A stretch of DNA of 13,923 bases from Anaerolineae bacterium (GTDB lineage Bacteria; Chloroflexota; Anaerolineae; B4-G1; SLSP01), in the NCBI GenBank assembly GCA_018055515.1, contig JAGPHL010000053.1, positions 1 through 13,923 of the forward strand, read 5' to 3'. A program made the translations under genes and the position numbers. Positions 5,488-13,923 of this stretch are shown here, piece after piece. Numbering within the stretch: position 1 is the first letter of the stretch; the number at the start of each line of letters is the position of its first letter. The notes beneath the pieces were generated by a model. It saw only the letters and a program-made list of their open reading frames with translations, was not told the origin of the DNA and searched no databases.

Positions 5488-8151
5488 CTATCCAGAACTC
5501 ACAAAATGCTCAAATTTTAACCGCCGCCAGAACGCATAGCCGCCCATCGCCAAAATGCCCAGGACGCTCAGCGCCGCGCCGATCCACAGGCTGCGGGGGC
5601 GATACACGAAGGTCACGCGCCATTCCCCCGCCGGGACAGGCGCCGCGCGGAACAAGACCTGCGCGCGCAGCGGTTCCCCCTCGAATACGGGAGCCGCCTC
5701 CACGGGACGCAGCGGCGCGACCGTCACCTGCCAGCCGGGATACCAGGCGTCTTTCAGGACCAGCACGCCTGGGGCTTCCGCACGCACCGCGAGCTCGACC
5801 CGCTCTGCGGCATACGCGAGCACCTGCACCGATTCCGCCGGGGAGGCGGGTGACGCGGCGCCGGGCCACGCCTCGGCGGGACAGCCGACAAGCACGCCCC
5901 GCGTCGCCGGGTCGAAATCGGGCGCGCGCAGGGCTTCCAACGCCGCCGCCGTGTCCGCCACGCAAGTGACCTCGTGCACCAGAACGGCCCGCGCGGAGGG
6001 CGTCACCGCCTCGTAGATTTTCACGTCGCCGGAATGCGCCAGCCGGAAACGCTCGGAGAGGGTGAGCGGATAGAAGGCGTCCGCGGCGGTCTCGACGAGC
6101 GTCGCGCCGGTGAGCCGCAGCCCGCCCTCCCCTGCCCGCACGGTGAGGCGCTGCAGCGCGGCGGCGTCGGGCCAGCGCACCTGCTGCGGCGTCTCGCCAT
6201 CGCTGCTGGCAAGCGGCAACGCCAGCGTGCGCCCGTCCGCTAAAGCCACTTCCAGCGTCCCCGCGCCGCTGAACAACAGCCCTACCCCATCCGCCGCAAA
6301 GTTTTCCGGCAGCCAGGCGAGGGTCAACGTCGCGCCGGGCGCCAGCTCCGGCTGAAACTGCCGGTCGTAGAACACGCCCCCGGCCCACAGATCGCCCACC
6401 TTGTCCGTGATGAGGAACCGCACGTCGAGCAGCTCCAGCCAGCGCGCATCGGGAATGGCCTCGAGGTTTTCGCGCAACCGCCCATCGAGCGTGCCCTCCG
6501 GCAACAGCAGCGTCGTGAAGTCGGCGTAATGGCGCAGCGGCAGCACTCCCCCGTCGTAGCCATCGGCGGCGGGAACGGCAAACGCCAGCGGCAGGTTCGG
6601 CGCGAGCACCTCCCGCGCCTTCGCCGCCACCAGGTAGGCCCACAGCGCGTCGGCGTCAAGCGTCGAACCGTAGAGGCTTTCGATCTCCCCTTTGTCGCCC
6701 GGCTCGAAGAGCATCCTGGAGATGCTGAGGAAACGTCCCGGCGGTTGCTGCTGCGCCTCCGCCTCACGAGCGGCCGCCACAAGATGCGCCGTCGCCGGGC
6801 GGAGGTCGCTGTAGGCCCGCGCCGAGGTCGCGTGCGCGTGCGGCAGGTATTCCGCAGAGAGCGCCAACTCCACCGCCAGCGCCCCCAAAAGCAGCCAGCG
6901 CACGCCGTGCAGCACGGCGCCCCGCTTCCATGGCCATGGCAACGCTTCGACGCCAAAGCCCGCGAGCAGCGCCGCGCCCAGCGCGTAGAGCGCCAGGAAA
7001 CGGGCCGGCGCGCGGAACTGGGCCACGCCCGGCAGTCCCAACCGCGCGGCGAGCAGATACAGCGGATTGTACGCCCCCAACGCCAGCAACAGGCCGACGC
7101 CCGCCAGGATCCCCGCCGCAGCCGTGTGCCGCTGCCGCGAGCGCACCGCCTGCACAGCGCCTCCTCCCGCCAGCAGCAGCCCCAGCACCCCCACATAGGC
7201 CACTCCCTCCGGCAGCGCCGGCGCAAAGAGATAGGCGGGCAACAACACGTGAGGCGCTTCCCAGGGGACAAAGGAGAAGGAGACCGCCTCACGCCAGGGC
7301 AACCCGCCCGCGCGGGGCGAGAACCGCGAGAGCTCCAACGTCGGCGCGAGTTGCACCGCCGCGAGCAGGCCCGCCAGCGCGAACGGCGTCAGCGACAGCA
7401 GGAAGCTCCCGACTCCCCGCGTGGGGGAATGGACGGCCCGCGGCCCAGGGTCCACGGACGGCTGCCGGTCATGAGGGGCCGACTTCGGCCAAAACCAGAG
7501 CACGACGCGAAACACGACGATTCCCACGGCGGCGATGAAGGCGGTTTGCGTGTGCCCGGCCAGCAATATCAGTGCATACGCCGTCACATTCAGCCGCGAG
7601 GGCCAGGGAAAAGCCCGCCCTGCGGCGGATTGCCTATCCGGCAAGAGCGCCAGCGGCAGCCACGCCAGCCCCTGCAGCTGATTGAGATGCTCGACGTGAA
7701 CGCCCACGAAGCCGCCGCCGCCGTAGAGCAACGCCGCAGCCGCAGCGCCCGACCGCGAGAGGCCCAGACGTCGCGCCAGCGCATAGGCGGCGACCGCCGC
7801 CAGCAACACATGCAGCACCACGCTCGCATGGAGCGCCTGCGTCACGCCCGGCAACGTCGGCCCGGCGAGCAGCCACAGAGGCCAGTTGAGGGGATAGAAG
7901 ACGCCGGCCTGGGAATTGGCCAGCAACGGCGCCCCGGCAAAGAGGTCGGGATTCCACAGGGGCAGCCGCCCGGCCTGCAAAGCGCGCGCCGCAGCGGCCC
8001 AATAGGGAAAGAAATACAGCTGCAGGTCGCCGCCCGCCAGCACCCGCCCGGCAAGCAGCCGGCGGAACAGCCATGCCAGCGCCAAGAGCACCGGCAACAG
8101 CGCTGCCCCTTCCCGCGCCAGCTGCCGCACGAAGCGCGGCGCGGACTTCAT
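5488..8151 (-). CDS. YfhO-like multi-pass membrane protein (GT-C type glycosyltransferase superfamily)
   Basis: The protein has 887 residues. The N-terminal half is a series of hydrophobic segments, starting with a transmembrane helix near residue 15. An early GGDLQLYFFPYW segment is followed by PLWNPDLFAGAPLLANSQ and FYPLNWP, which is the typical start of YfhO-type proteins and contains the acidic residue characteristic of GT-C enzymes. The C-terminal part is a large, mostly soluble, probably extracytoplasmic domain. It ends with WYPGWQVTV, a VTFVYRPRSLWIG segment and one last membrane helix, also typical of YfhO. Bacillus YfhO is linked to lipoteichoic acid glycosylation; the substrate here is unknown. 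I chose the ATG at 8151, with GGAGGGG just upstream, over the longer frame to 8283, whose first 44 residues overlap the preceding gene. The 37-base gap suggests co-transcription with the TPR gene. Confidence 0.85.
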   Translation of the reverse strand: MKSAPRFVRQLAREGAALLPVLLALAWLFRRLLAGRVLAGGDLQLYFFPYWAAAARALQAGRLPLWNPDLFAGAPLLANSQAGVFYPLNWPLWLLAGPTLPGVTQALHASVVLHVLLAAVAAYALARRLGLSRSGAAAAALLYGGGGFVGVHVEHLNQLQGLAWLPLALLPDRQSAAGRAFPWPSRLNVTAYALILLAGHTQTAFIAAVGIVVFRVVLWFWPKSAPHDRQPSVDPGPRAVHSPTRGVGSFLLSLTPFALAGLLAAVQLAPTLELSRFSPRAGGLPWREAVSFSFVPWEAPHVLLPAYLFAPALPEGVAYVGVLGLLLAGGGAVQAVRSRQRHTAAAGILAGVGLLLALGAYNPLYLLAARLGLPGVAQFRAPARFLALYALGAALLAGFGVEALPWPWKRGAVLHGVRWLLLGALAVELALSAEYLPHAHATSARAYSDLRPATAHLVAAAREAEAQQQPPGRFLSISRMLFEPGDKGEIESLYGSTLDADALWAYLVAAKAREVLAPNLPLAFAVPAADGYDGGVLPLRHYADFTTLLLPEGTLDGRLRENLEAIPDARWLELLDVRFLITDKVGDLWAGGVFYDRQFQPELAPGATLTLAWLPENFAADGVGLLFSGAGTLEVALADGRTLALPLASSDGETPQQVRWPDAAALQRLTVRAGEGGLRLTGATLVETAADAFYPLTLSERFRLAHSGDVKIYEAVTPSARAVLVHEVTCVADTAAALEALRAPDFDPATRGVLVGCPAEAWPGAASPASPAESVQVLAYAAERVELAVRAEAPGVLVLKDAWYPGWQVTVAPLRPVEAAPVFEGEPLRAQVLFRAAPVPAGEWRVTFVYRPRSLWIGAALSVLGILAMGGYAFWRRLKFEHFVSSG

Positions 8152-8188
8152 GGCCCCTCCCCCAGGCGCGGCCTCCAGGGGCAACCGT

Positions 8189-9709
8189 TCATTGTCCACC
8201 ACACAGCCGCTGGGTCTGCAAGGCGTTGGCGTCCTGCGGATCCAGCCGCAGCGCCACCGCAATGTAGGGACGGGCGTCCTCACAACGATTCAGGTAGTAG
8301 TAGCACAGGCTCAGCGTGTAATACGTCTCGATCGGCGCGCCCTTGACGACGCCGGTGGTCCCGCTCGCCGTGACCGAGCCATCGGCCTCCACGCGCAAGG
8401 GTGCGGTGTGAATGACGTCCCCTCCCGGCGCTAAAAGCGGCTGGAACCACCCAATGTAGGTCTGCCCGGCCGCCGCAGGCGACGCCCCCTGCAGGGACAG
8501 CGTGTACCGCCCATCCAGCGGGTCGAGGCGCAGGTAGCCCTTGACGTTTTCCTGTCCCGTCGTCCCCTGGAGCATCGCGCGCAGCGGCGAACGAGCGTCC
8601 TCCGGGAAGACGAACTCGCCGCGCGCCACCGTCCGGCCCGTCGGCGCAGTCAACGCCGCACCCTGCGGCTCCTCGGTGATCACAAAGAACACGACGCGGC
8701 GTCGGGATTCCATCTCGCCATACCGGATCGCGCTTTCCAACGCGGGAATGGCGTCCTCGTAATTGCGACGCTGAAAATACAACGTGCCCAGGCGTCCCAA
8801 CGCGCGGCTGTAAGTGGGATCCACCTCCAGGGCCTTTTGGAAGAACACCTGTGCCGGCCCGTAATCGCCCTGCAGCAGATGCAGCAGCCCCGCGCGCTCC
8901 AGGGCCATGAGATTGGTGGGATCCACTTCCGTCGCCGCCGTGTAGCTTTCCTGCGCCTGCGTAAAGTTGCCCAAGACGTGCTGATTGCGTCCGATGGCAA
9001 TGTAAAGATGCGCGAGATTGGGCTGCCGCTGCAACGCCTGACGGTACGCCTCAATGGCCGCGGAGTAATTTCCCTGCACCTCGTAGACATAGCCGTAATT
9101 GCGCAACACCTCGACGTTGTCCTTGTCGAGCTGCAGCGCCGTGGCGATGGTGTCATTCGCGGCGAACCAGTTGCCGGCGTCTATCTGCGCCTCGGCGAGA
9201 TACGCATACGCCTCGGCATAAGTGGGGTCGAGGGTAATCGCGTGCTCACAAAACGCGATCGCGTCCTGCGGCAGGCCGAGCCAGTCATACGAGACGCACA
9301 GCAACGCCCAGGCGGGGGGATACTCTGGATCGTAGAGCAGCGCGTCGCGCGCCAGCTGCAAAGCGCGCTCCGGGGCGCCCCGGTAGACCAGAATCTGCCC
9401 CATGGCCACGTAGAGCTCCGGCTGGGCCGGGTCGAGCTCCAACGCCTGCTGATACGCGGCGAGCGCGGTGGGCATCACCCCGCCGAAATAGGCGTCCGTC
9501 GCCTCAGCCACATAAGAGGCCGCCGACCGCGTAGGGGTCGGCGCCGGCGTCGGCGTGCTCAGCACCATCGCCGTCTGCGGGTTATACAGCAGGTGGTAGA
9601 GAATGTAAATTCCCAGCGCGTCTACCAGCAGCAGCAACAAGAGGCGCGCCGTGCGATTCCGCCGTCGTCGCGGACGGCGATAGGGATAACGACTTTCACG
9701 GATAATCAT
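8189..9709 (-). CDS. Membrane-anchored TPR protein with a beta-rich insertion
   Basis: The protein has 506 residues. An Arg-rich N-terminus (7-20) precedes one transmembrane helix (about 22-42), then a Thr/Pro/Ala linker (51-60). The positive-inside rule puts the bulk outside the membrane. Tetratricopeptide repeats fill about 65-333, roughly eight units with repeated A-x-x-x-Y/A and LDP signatures such as ALELDP, AITLDP and ALEVDP. A segment of about 335-455 breaks the helical pattern and looks beta-rich (GYLRLDPLDGRYTLSL, GQTYIGWF); it vaguely resembles the RskA anti-sigma C-terminal domain. A last TPR-like unit (about 460-495) contains ALRLDP. It probably acts as a protein-binding scaffold at the envelope; the partner is unknown. 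The start ATG at 9709 has only a weak GAG upstream. It lies next to the YfhO-like gene, suggesting a shared process. Confidence 0.85.
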   Translation of the reverse strand: MIIRESRYPYRRPRRRRNRTARLLLLLLVDALGIYILYHLLYNPQTAMVLSTPTPAPTPTRSAASYVAEATDAYFGGVMPTALAAYQQALELDPAQPELYVAMGQILVYRGAPERALQLARDALLYDPEYPPAWALLCVSYDWLGLPQDAIAFCEHAITLDPTYAEAYAYLAEAQIDAGNWFAANDTIATALQLDKDNVEVLRNYGYVYEVQGNYSAAIEAYRQALQRQPNLAHLYIAIGRNQHVLGNFTQAQESYTAATEVDPTNLMALERAGLLHLLQGDYGPAQVFFQKALEVDPTYSRALGRLGTLYFQRRNYEDAIPALESAIRYGEMESRRRVVFFVITEEPQGAALTAPTGRTVARGEFVFPEDARSPLRAMLQGTTGQENVKGYLRLDPLDGRYTLSLQGASPAAAGQTYIGWFQPLLAPGGDVIHTAPLRVEADGSVTASGTTGVVKGAPIETYYTLSLCYYYLNRCEDARPYIAVALRLDPQDANALQTQRLCGGQ

Positions 9710-9735
9710 GGCCGCTCAAATCCGTCAAACCGATG

Positions 9736-9768
9736 ACACAAACAAGCCCGCCTCTCCAAACGCGAGGC
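9736..9768 (-). terminator. Possible weak terminator in the gap between the SDR and TPR genes
   Basis: A 5-bp stem (GCCTC/GAGGC, 9750-9768) with a 9-base loop is followed on the minus strand by CTTGTTTGTGT. The stem is short and the T-tract is interrupted. It is downstream of the SDR gene and could partly separate it from the TPR gene, but this is weak. Confidence 0.25.
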
Positions 9769-9806
9769 CGCAGATCCCTGGCCGCCGCCCTCCTGGATGG
9801 GGGACC

Positions 9807-10793
9807 TCACAGCAACCCCTGCGCCCGATACCAGGTCCAGGCCTCTTCCACCGCCTGACGCACCGAAATCGGTGTCAGGCCCAGCTCCCGTTCCGCCCTG
9901 GAACCGTCAAAATAGAGCCGCCGCACGCTCAACCGCATCTGATTCCCATCCACCAACAAGGGACGGCGCCGCATCCGCCGGAGGAGATCCACCCCACCGG
10001 CGGCGAGCTGCAACGCGGGAGCCGGGATGACGAAGAGCGGCGGACGCACGCCCACGACTTCGGCAACAAGGCGCATGAGATGGCGATAGAGGATGTTTTC
10101 GCCGTTGAGGATGTAGCGCTCGCCGCAGCGACCGCGCTCGAACGCTAACACATGCCCCATCCCGGCGTCGCTGGCCGCGATCACCCCCACCCCGCCCGGC
10201 GGCGCGGCCACGGCCTTCCCCTGTCGCGCCGTGCGGAGGAATTCGCCGCCCACGAAACCCACGTCCCGCTGCCCAATGACCGTCGCCGGGTTGACGATCA
10301 CCGCGTCCAGCCCGGCGGCGACGGCCTGCTGCACCTCCGCTTCCGCCAGCACTTTGCTGTGTCCATAAGGAAAGCGCGCCGGCGGTAGATTGAAGCTCGC
10401 CGTCTCATCCAACAGCCCGGCGTCATGCGCGGGCACACCCAACGCGCCCACCGAGCTGGTGAAGACGACCCGGCGCACGCCCGTCGCCTGAGCCGCCTCC
10501 AGGACGTTGCGCGTCCCCTCAACGTTGATGCGATAGATCGTCTCCTGCTCGTTGCGCCAGTACTGCGAGATCGCCGCCGCATGGAAGACCGCCTCGCAGC
10601 CGGCCATCGCCGCCAGCAAGGAGGGCTTGTCCATCACGTCGCCGGTCGCCAGCTCGGGATCGAGTCCCGCCAGCGCCGCCAGCGATGACGTCTCACGCCG
10701 CAGCGCCCGCACCTGATAGCCGCGCGCGAGCAGCGCCTCCACAATGTTGGCGCCCACACAACCGGTCGCGCCTGTCACCAAAGCTCGTGTCAT
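9807..10793 (-). CDS. NAD(P)-dependent extended SDR, HpnA / dihydroflavonol-reductase-like epimerase or reductase
   Basis: The protein has 328 residues, the normal length for an extended short-chain dehydrogenase/reductase. The Rossmann motif TGATGCVG (7-14) binds NAD(P). GDVMD (51-55) and HAAA (71-74) follow, then TSS (112-114) and the catalytic YGHSK (Tyr143, Lys147), and NPATVIG (168-174). The C-terminal LAFERGRCGERYILNGEN segment is close to the pattern I know from hopanoid-associated sugar epimerases (HpnA), but no other hopanoid gene is in view and dihydroflavonol-4-reductase-like proteins are very similar. The substrate is therefore not assigned. The ATG at 10793 has only a weak AGG 9 bases upstream. 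It follows hutH after 84 bases and could share its transcript. Confidence 0.85.
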   Translation of the reverse strand: MTRALVTGATGCVGANIVEALLARGYQVRALRRETSSLAALAGLDPELATGDVMDKPSLLAAMAGCEAVFHAAAISQYWRNEQETIYRINVEGTRNVLEAAQATGVRRVVFTSSVGALGVPAHDAGLLDETASFNLPPARFPYGHSKVLAEAEVQQAVAAGLDAVIVNPATVIGQRDVGFVGGEFLRTARQGKAVAAPPGGVGVIAASDAGMGHVLAFERGRCGERYILNGENILYRHLMRLVAEVVGVRPPLFVIPAPALQLAAGGVDLLRRMRRRPLLVDGNQMRLSVRRLYFDGSRAERELGLTPISVRQAVEEAWTWYRAQGLL

Positions 10794-10877
10794 CTTTGTA
10801 GACCTGTCGCCTCAGAACTTTACAGCACCATTTCGCGCTCAGGCGCGCCCTGCGGGACCCCAAAGTCCCCCGGGAAA

Positions 10878-12416
10878 TTACCCCTGCACGGCGCGGACCA
10901 GCGTCCCATCGGCAACCAGGCGCGTCGCCGCCTCGAGGTAGGGCGCCAGATAGGTGTCGTGCTCCAGGAAGGGGATATGGTCACGCACGCAGGCATACGC
11001 CGCCGCCGTGCCCTTGCCCAGCTGGGCGGCAGATCCCACCTGCTCACGTCGCAAATCCACCGCCTGCGCCGCCGCGAGCAACTCGATGGCGACAATCCGC
11101 TCCACATTTTCGAGCACCTGCCGGGTGTGATGCGTCGCGTTGGTCGCCATGCTCACATGATCCTCGGTGTTCGCCGAAGTAGGGATCGTGTCGGCGGTCG
11201 AAGGATGCGCCAGCACCTTGTTCTGCGAGGCCAACGCCGCCGCTGTGTAATGCGCCAGCATGAAGCCGCTCTCCAGGCCGCCATGCCGCGTGAGGAAGGC
11301 CGGCAGCCCACGGTTCAGCGCTTCATCTATCAAGCGCGCCGTACGCCGCTCACTGATGTTGCCCAAATCGGTCAGGCCCAGCTTGAGATAATCCATCGCC
11401 AGCCCCACCGGCTCCGCGTGGAAATTGCCGCCGGAGAGCACCTCAGGATTGCCCTCGGCGTCGAAAAAGATGAGGGGATTATCGGTGACCGCGTTGAGCT
11501 CGATTTCCAGCGCCCACCGCGCATACGCGATCGTGTCGCGCACGGCGCCGTGCACCTGCGGGATGCAGCGCAGGCTGTAGGCGTCCTGAATGTCGCGGGG
11601 ATCATGCGGACGCAGGAAGGTGCTGCCCGCGAGCAAGCGCCGCAGCGTCGCCGCCGTGTCCACCTGCCGGGGATGCGGCCGCACCTGATGAATGCGCGCG
11701 TCGAAAGCGGCCGCCGTCCCCCGCAACGCTTCGACGGTGAGCGCCGCCGTGATGTCGGCAGCGTCCATCAGATTCTCCGCGCGCAGCGTCGCCAGGGTCC
11801 CCAACGCCGTCGTGACCGCCGTGCCGTTGATGAGGGCCAGGCCCTCCTTCGCGCCGAGTGTCACCGGCGCCAATCCGGCGCGACGCAACGCCTCGCCGCC
11901 CGGCAGCCGTTCTCCTTCACAGAAAGCCTCGCCCTCACCGATCAGGACGCAGGCGATGTGTGCGAGCGGCGCCAGATCTCCGCTCGCGCCGAGCGAACCA
12001 TAGGCGGGGATGCAGGGGATCACGTCGCGGTCGAGCAAACGCAGCAACGCCTCCACCACCTGCGGGCGGATGCCGGAGTAGCCCATCGCCAGCGTGTTCG
12101 CCCGCACGGCGATAGCGGCGCGCACCGAGGCTGCATCCAGCAGCGGCCCTACCCCCACCGCATGGCTGAGCACGAGGTTGCGCTGCAGGGCCTCGACCTC
12201 ATGCAAGGGGATGATGCGCCCCTTGAAGGCGCCAAAACCCGTCGTGATGCCGTAAGCGATCTCGCCCCGCGCCAACAGCGTCTGCACGCCCTCCCAGGAA
12301 CGCGCCATCGCGGCCAGCGCCTCTCCGGCCAGCACCGCCGACGCGCCCTGGGCAATGGCGTAGACGTCCTCCATAGTCAAATGTTCCCCGGTGATCGTGA
12401 TGGTAGTCGTGTTCAA
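10878..12416 (-). CDS. hutH: Histidine ammonia-lyase
   Basis: The enzyme converts L-histidine to trans-urocanate and ammonia, the first step of histidine degradation, in the cytoplasm. It has 512 residues, the usual size. The Ala144-Ser145-Gly146 triad inside GSLGASGDLAPLAH should cyclise to the MIO prosthetic group. YGITTGFG (55-62) carries the catalytic Tyr. LVLSHAVG (81-88) has the Ser-His selectivity pair typical of histidine rather than phenylalanine or tyrosine lyases. IQDAYSLRCIPQVHG and TSANTEDHVSM are also present. The start is TTG at 12416: no ATG or GTG occurs before Met15, and the TITITGEHLTMEDV strand it provides belongs to the conserved fold. GAGGAG lies 2 bases ahead. Only 9 bases separate it from the recJ stop, so the two are probably co-transcribed. 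No hutU, hutI or hutG is visible. Confidence 0.96.
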   Translation of the reverse strand: MNTTTITITGEHLTMEDVYAIAQGASAVLAGEALAAMARSWEGVQTLLARGEIAYGITTGFGAFKGRIIPLHEVEALQRNLVLSHAVGVGPLLDAASVRAAIAVRANTLAMGYSGIRPQVVEALLRLLDRDVIPCIPAYGSLGASGDLAPLAHIACVLIGEGEAFCEGERLPGGEALRRAGLAPVTLGAKEGLALINGTAVTTALGTLATLRAENLMDAADITAALTVEALRGTAAAFDARIHQVRPHPRQVDTAATLRRLLAGSTFLRPHDPRDIQDAYSLRCIPQVHGAVRDTIAYARWALEIELNAVTDNPLIFFDAEGNPEVLSGGNFHAEPVGLAMDYLKLGLTDLGNISERRTARLIDEALNRGLPAFLTRHGGLESGFMLAHYTAAALASQNKVLAHPSTADTIPTSANTEDHVSMATNATHHTRQVLENVERIVAIELLAAAQAVDLRREQVGSAAQLGKGTAAAYACVRDHIPFLEHDTYLAPYLEAATRLVADGTLVRAVQG

Positions 12417-12425
12417 GGCTCCTCG

Positions 12426-13923
12426 CTATTCCGCCGGACGGAGGTCCTGCACTTTGAGCTGCAACGTCGTTTGGCCATTCCACTCATTGAGCGTCAGGTT
12501 GTACGCCAGATCCACCCGCGAAGGCAACCGGCTGAGCCAATCCCCCTGCCGGAAGGCGATCGCGCTCCAGGGACGCCCACGCTCTCGGGCATCGGTGACG
12601 GTGAGCTTGAGATGGCGTCCCTCCGCGCCGACGGCGCGCGCCTCAAGCACCCGCAATCCCCGGCTGACCAACAGCGGCTCCGGGTTACCATAGCCGAAGG
12701 GCGCCAGCATCGCCAGAGCCTGCTGCAATTCTGCAGAGAGCTCCGCAAGCGGCAATTCCGCATCCACCTGCAGCGTCGGCATGAGGGCGACGCCGGCGAG
12801 TTGCTCGCGCGCCAGCGCCGTCAGCCGCGCCTGCAACTCCGGCAGCAGCTCCGTGCGGATGGTGAAACCCGCCGCTGCCGCGTGCCCGCCATAGTGCTCC
12901 AACAGCTCCGCCATCGAGTCGAGCGCGGCGGTGATGTGGAATTCGGGGATGGAACGCGCGGAGCCCTTGCTGAAGGGCTCCCCCCGCTCCACCACCACCA
13001 CGGGCCGATAGAATTCCTCCACCAGGCGGCCTGCCGCCAGGCCAATGATCCCGGCGGGAAAGTCCTCCGCAGCGGCAAAAAACAGCGGCGAATCGTCACC
13101 GGATTCCAAGACCATGCGACGGCTCGCCTCCTGCACCTGCTGCGTCAATTCCTGGCGCTCGCGGTTGAGCGCTTCCAGCTGGTGCGCGAGCGGCAGGGCC
13201 GAGGAGAGATCCGGCGCCACGAGGAGGTCGAAGGCCAGGGAGGCTTCACCGATACGCCCCGCCGCATTGAGGCGCGGCGCGAGGATAAAGCTGACCGTCC
13301 CGGCAGTGACCTTGCCCGGTTGGACGTCGGCGGTCTGCATGAGGGCCGCCAGCCCTGGACGGCGTGCCGCGTTGATCTCGCGCAAGCCCTGCCGGGCGAT
13401 GACATGATTTTCCCCCAACAGCGACACCATGTCCGCGATGGTTCCCAGAGCCGTCAGGTCAAGGAGCTCCTCCTCGCGCAAATCGCCCTGGGTCGCAGGG
13501 AGCGGCGTCTGCCGGTTGACACGCAACAACGCCTGCGCCAGCTTGAAAGCCACGCCCGCCCCGGACAGGTCTTTGAAAGGATAGGCGCACTCAGAGCGGC
13601 GGGGATTAAGGATCACATCGGCGGCAGGCAACGCCGGCCCCACGTGATGGTGATCGGTGACAATGACCTGCAGTCCCAGGCGGCGCGCGAGCGCGACCTC
13701 TTCTAACGCGCGGATGCCGCAATCCACCGTGATGAGCAGACGAGTACCCGCCGCCGCCAACGCGCGCAGCGCCTCCGCGTTCAGGCCGTAGCCCTCTTCG
13801 ATGCGGTCGGGGATGTAGGGACGCACGTCGGCGCCGTGAGCGCGCAGCGTCTGCACCAGAATCGCCGTAGCGGTCACGCCATCCACGTCGTAGTCGCCGT
13901 AGACGGTGATGGGGCGATGGTGC
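12426..13923 (-). CDS. recJ: Single-stranded-DNA-specific exonuclease RecJ, N-terminus cut by window edge
   Basis: About 499 residues are visible; the frame is open to the right edge and a typical RecJ has roughly 560-580, so some 70 N-terminal residues are missing. The DHH phosphoesterase core is intact. Motif I is ITVYGDYDVDG (bases about 13908-13876), followed by TVDCGI and the DHH motif VTDHHHVG, all metal-binding. FKDLSGAGVAFKLAQ and LAPRLNAAGRIGEASLA follow, then DHHA1 with SARSIPEFH and the YGGHAAAAGFTI nucleotide-binding motif. A C-terminal OB-like region ends in LKVQDLRPAE. RecJ degrades single-stranded DNA 5' to 3' in RecFOR recombination and mismatch or base-excision repair. It is the first visible gene of the recJ-hutH cluster; its promoter lies outside the window. 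Confidence 0.97.
   Translation of the reverse strand, partial: HHRPITVYGDYDVDGVTATAILVQTLRAHGADVRPYIPDRIEEGYGLNAEALRALAAAGTRLLITVDCGIRALEEVALARRLGLQVIVTDHHHVGPALPAADVILNPRRSECAYPFKDLSGAGVAFKLAQALLRVNRQTPLPATQGDLREEELLDLTALGTIADMVSLLGENHVIARQGLREINAARRPGLAALMQTADVQPGKVTAGTVSFILAPRLNAAGRIGEASLAFDLLVAPDLSSALPLAHQLEALNRERQELTQQVQEASRRMVLESGDDSPLFFAAAEDFPAGIIGLAAGRLVEEFYRPVVVVERGEPFSKGSARSIPEFHITAALDSMAELLEHYGGHAAAAGFTIRTELLPELQARLTALAREQLAGVALMPTLQVDAELPLAELSAELQQALAMLAPFGYGNPEPLLVSRGLRVLEARAVGAEGRHLKLTVTDARERGRPWSAIAFRQGDWLSRLPSRVDLAYNLTLNEWNGQTTLQLKVQDLRPAE

Noticed and set aside
8152..8283. 44-residue N-terminal extension of the YfhO-like protein
   Set aside because: It overlaps the end of the TPR gene, is Arg/Pro-rich and shadow-like, and a good ribosome-binding site precedes the ATG at 8151.
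6529..8346. Plus-strand frame of 605 codons opposite the YfhO-like gene
   Set aside because: It is an Arg/Gln-rich antisense shadow; the minus strand has membrane segments and conserved YfhO sequences.
10854..10869. GGGAC/GTCCC hairpin downstream of hutH
   Set aside because: The stem is only 5 bp and there is no T-tract on the minus strand.
10959..13706. Very long plus-strand frame (915 codons) opposite hutH and recJ
   Set aside because: It runs across two genes with unmistakable motifs on the minus strand. Its composition (Arg, Gln, His, Gly) is that of an antisense shadow, and no family is recognisable.
1..13923. CRISPR array, insertion sequence, transposase, integrase or att repeats
   Set aside because: No regularly spaced repeats, transposase motifs or duplicated tRNA 3' fragment were found by reading both strands. 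The heptamers at 5413-5479 lack CRISPR-like spacers.

Overview
The window is GC-rich, and every gene I can support lies on the minus strand, so the order of transcription runs from high to low coordinates. It looks like bacterial chromosome. The best guess is a Chloroflexota-type (filamentous, Anaerolineae/Chloroflexia-like) genome. This rests on the mix of a YfhO-type membrane protein, a membrane-anchored TPR protein with a Thr-Pro-Ala linker, an HpnA-like epimerase and a caspase/TIR/STAND conflict protein. That placement is inference; no marker gene here proves it.

Layout from the right edge: recJ (5' end cut by the window edge), then only 9 bases to hutH (histidine ammonia-lyase, TTG start), an extended SDR epimerase/reductase of the HpnA/dihydroflavonol-reductase type, a membrane-anchored TPR protein, and a YfhO-like multi-pass membrane protein. 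A 291-base gap follows, holding a degenerate heptamer repeat. Next come an atypical D-Ala-D-Ala-ligase-like ATP-grasp enzyme and a PflX-like radical SAM protein, 35 bases apart and probably one operon. tRNA-Lys(CUU) follows with its own promoter and a strong intrinsic terminator.

Left of the tRNA is the most interesting part: a self-contained two-gene module with its own near-consensus promoter. The first gene is a 128-residue protein resembling effector-associated constant component 1 (EACC1). It overlaps by 8 bases a large multidomain gene that runs off the left edge. None of the supplied open reading frames represents this large gene because it has no stop codon inside the window; reading the minus strand gives 827 uninterrupted codons. 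The protein has a caspase-like (C14) protease domain with its His/Cys dyad, a TIR domain with the putative NADase glutamate, a short coiled coil, and an NB-ARC/STAND ATPase. The C-terminal sensor region is outside the window. The architecture predicts a suicide-type defence or programmed-cell-death device in which the NTPase would gate two effectors, a protease and a NADase, in one chain. The families are known; the dual-effector fusion with EACC1 is the candidate for novelty.

The rest is housekeeping or metabolic: DNA repair (recJ), histidine degradation (hutH), envelope or lipid-linked functions (SDR, TPR, YfhO) and an ATP-grasp/radical SAM pair of unknown product.
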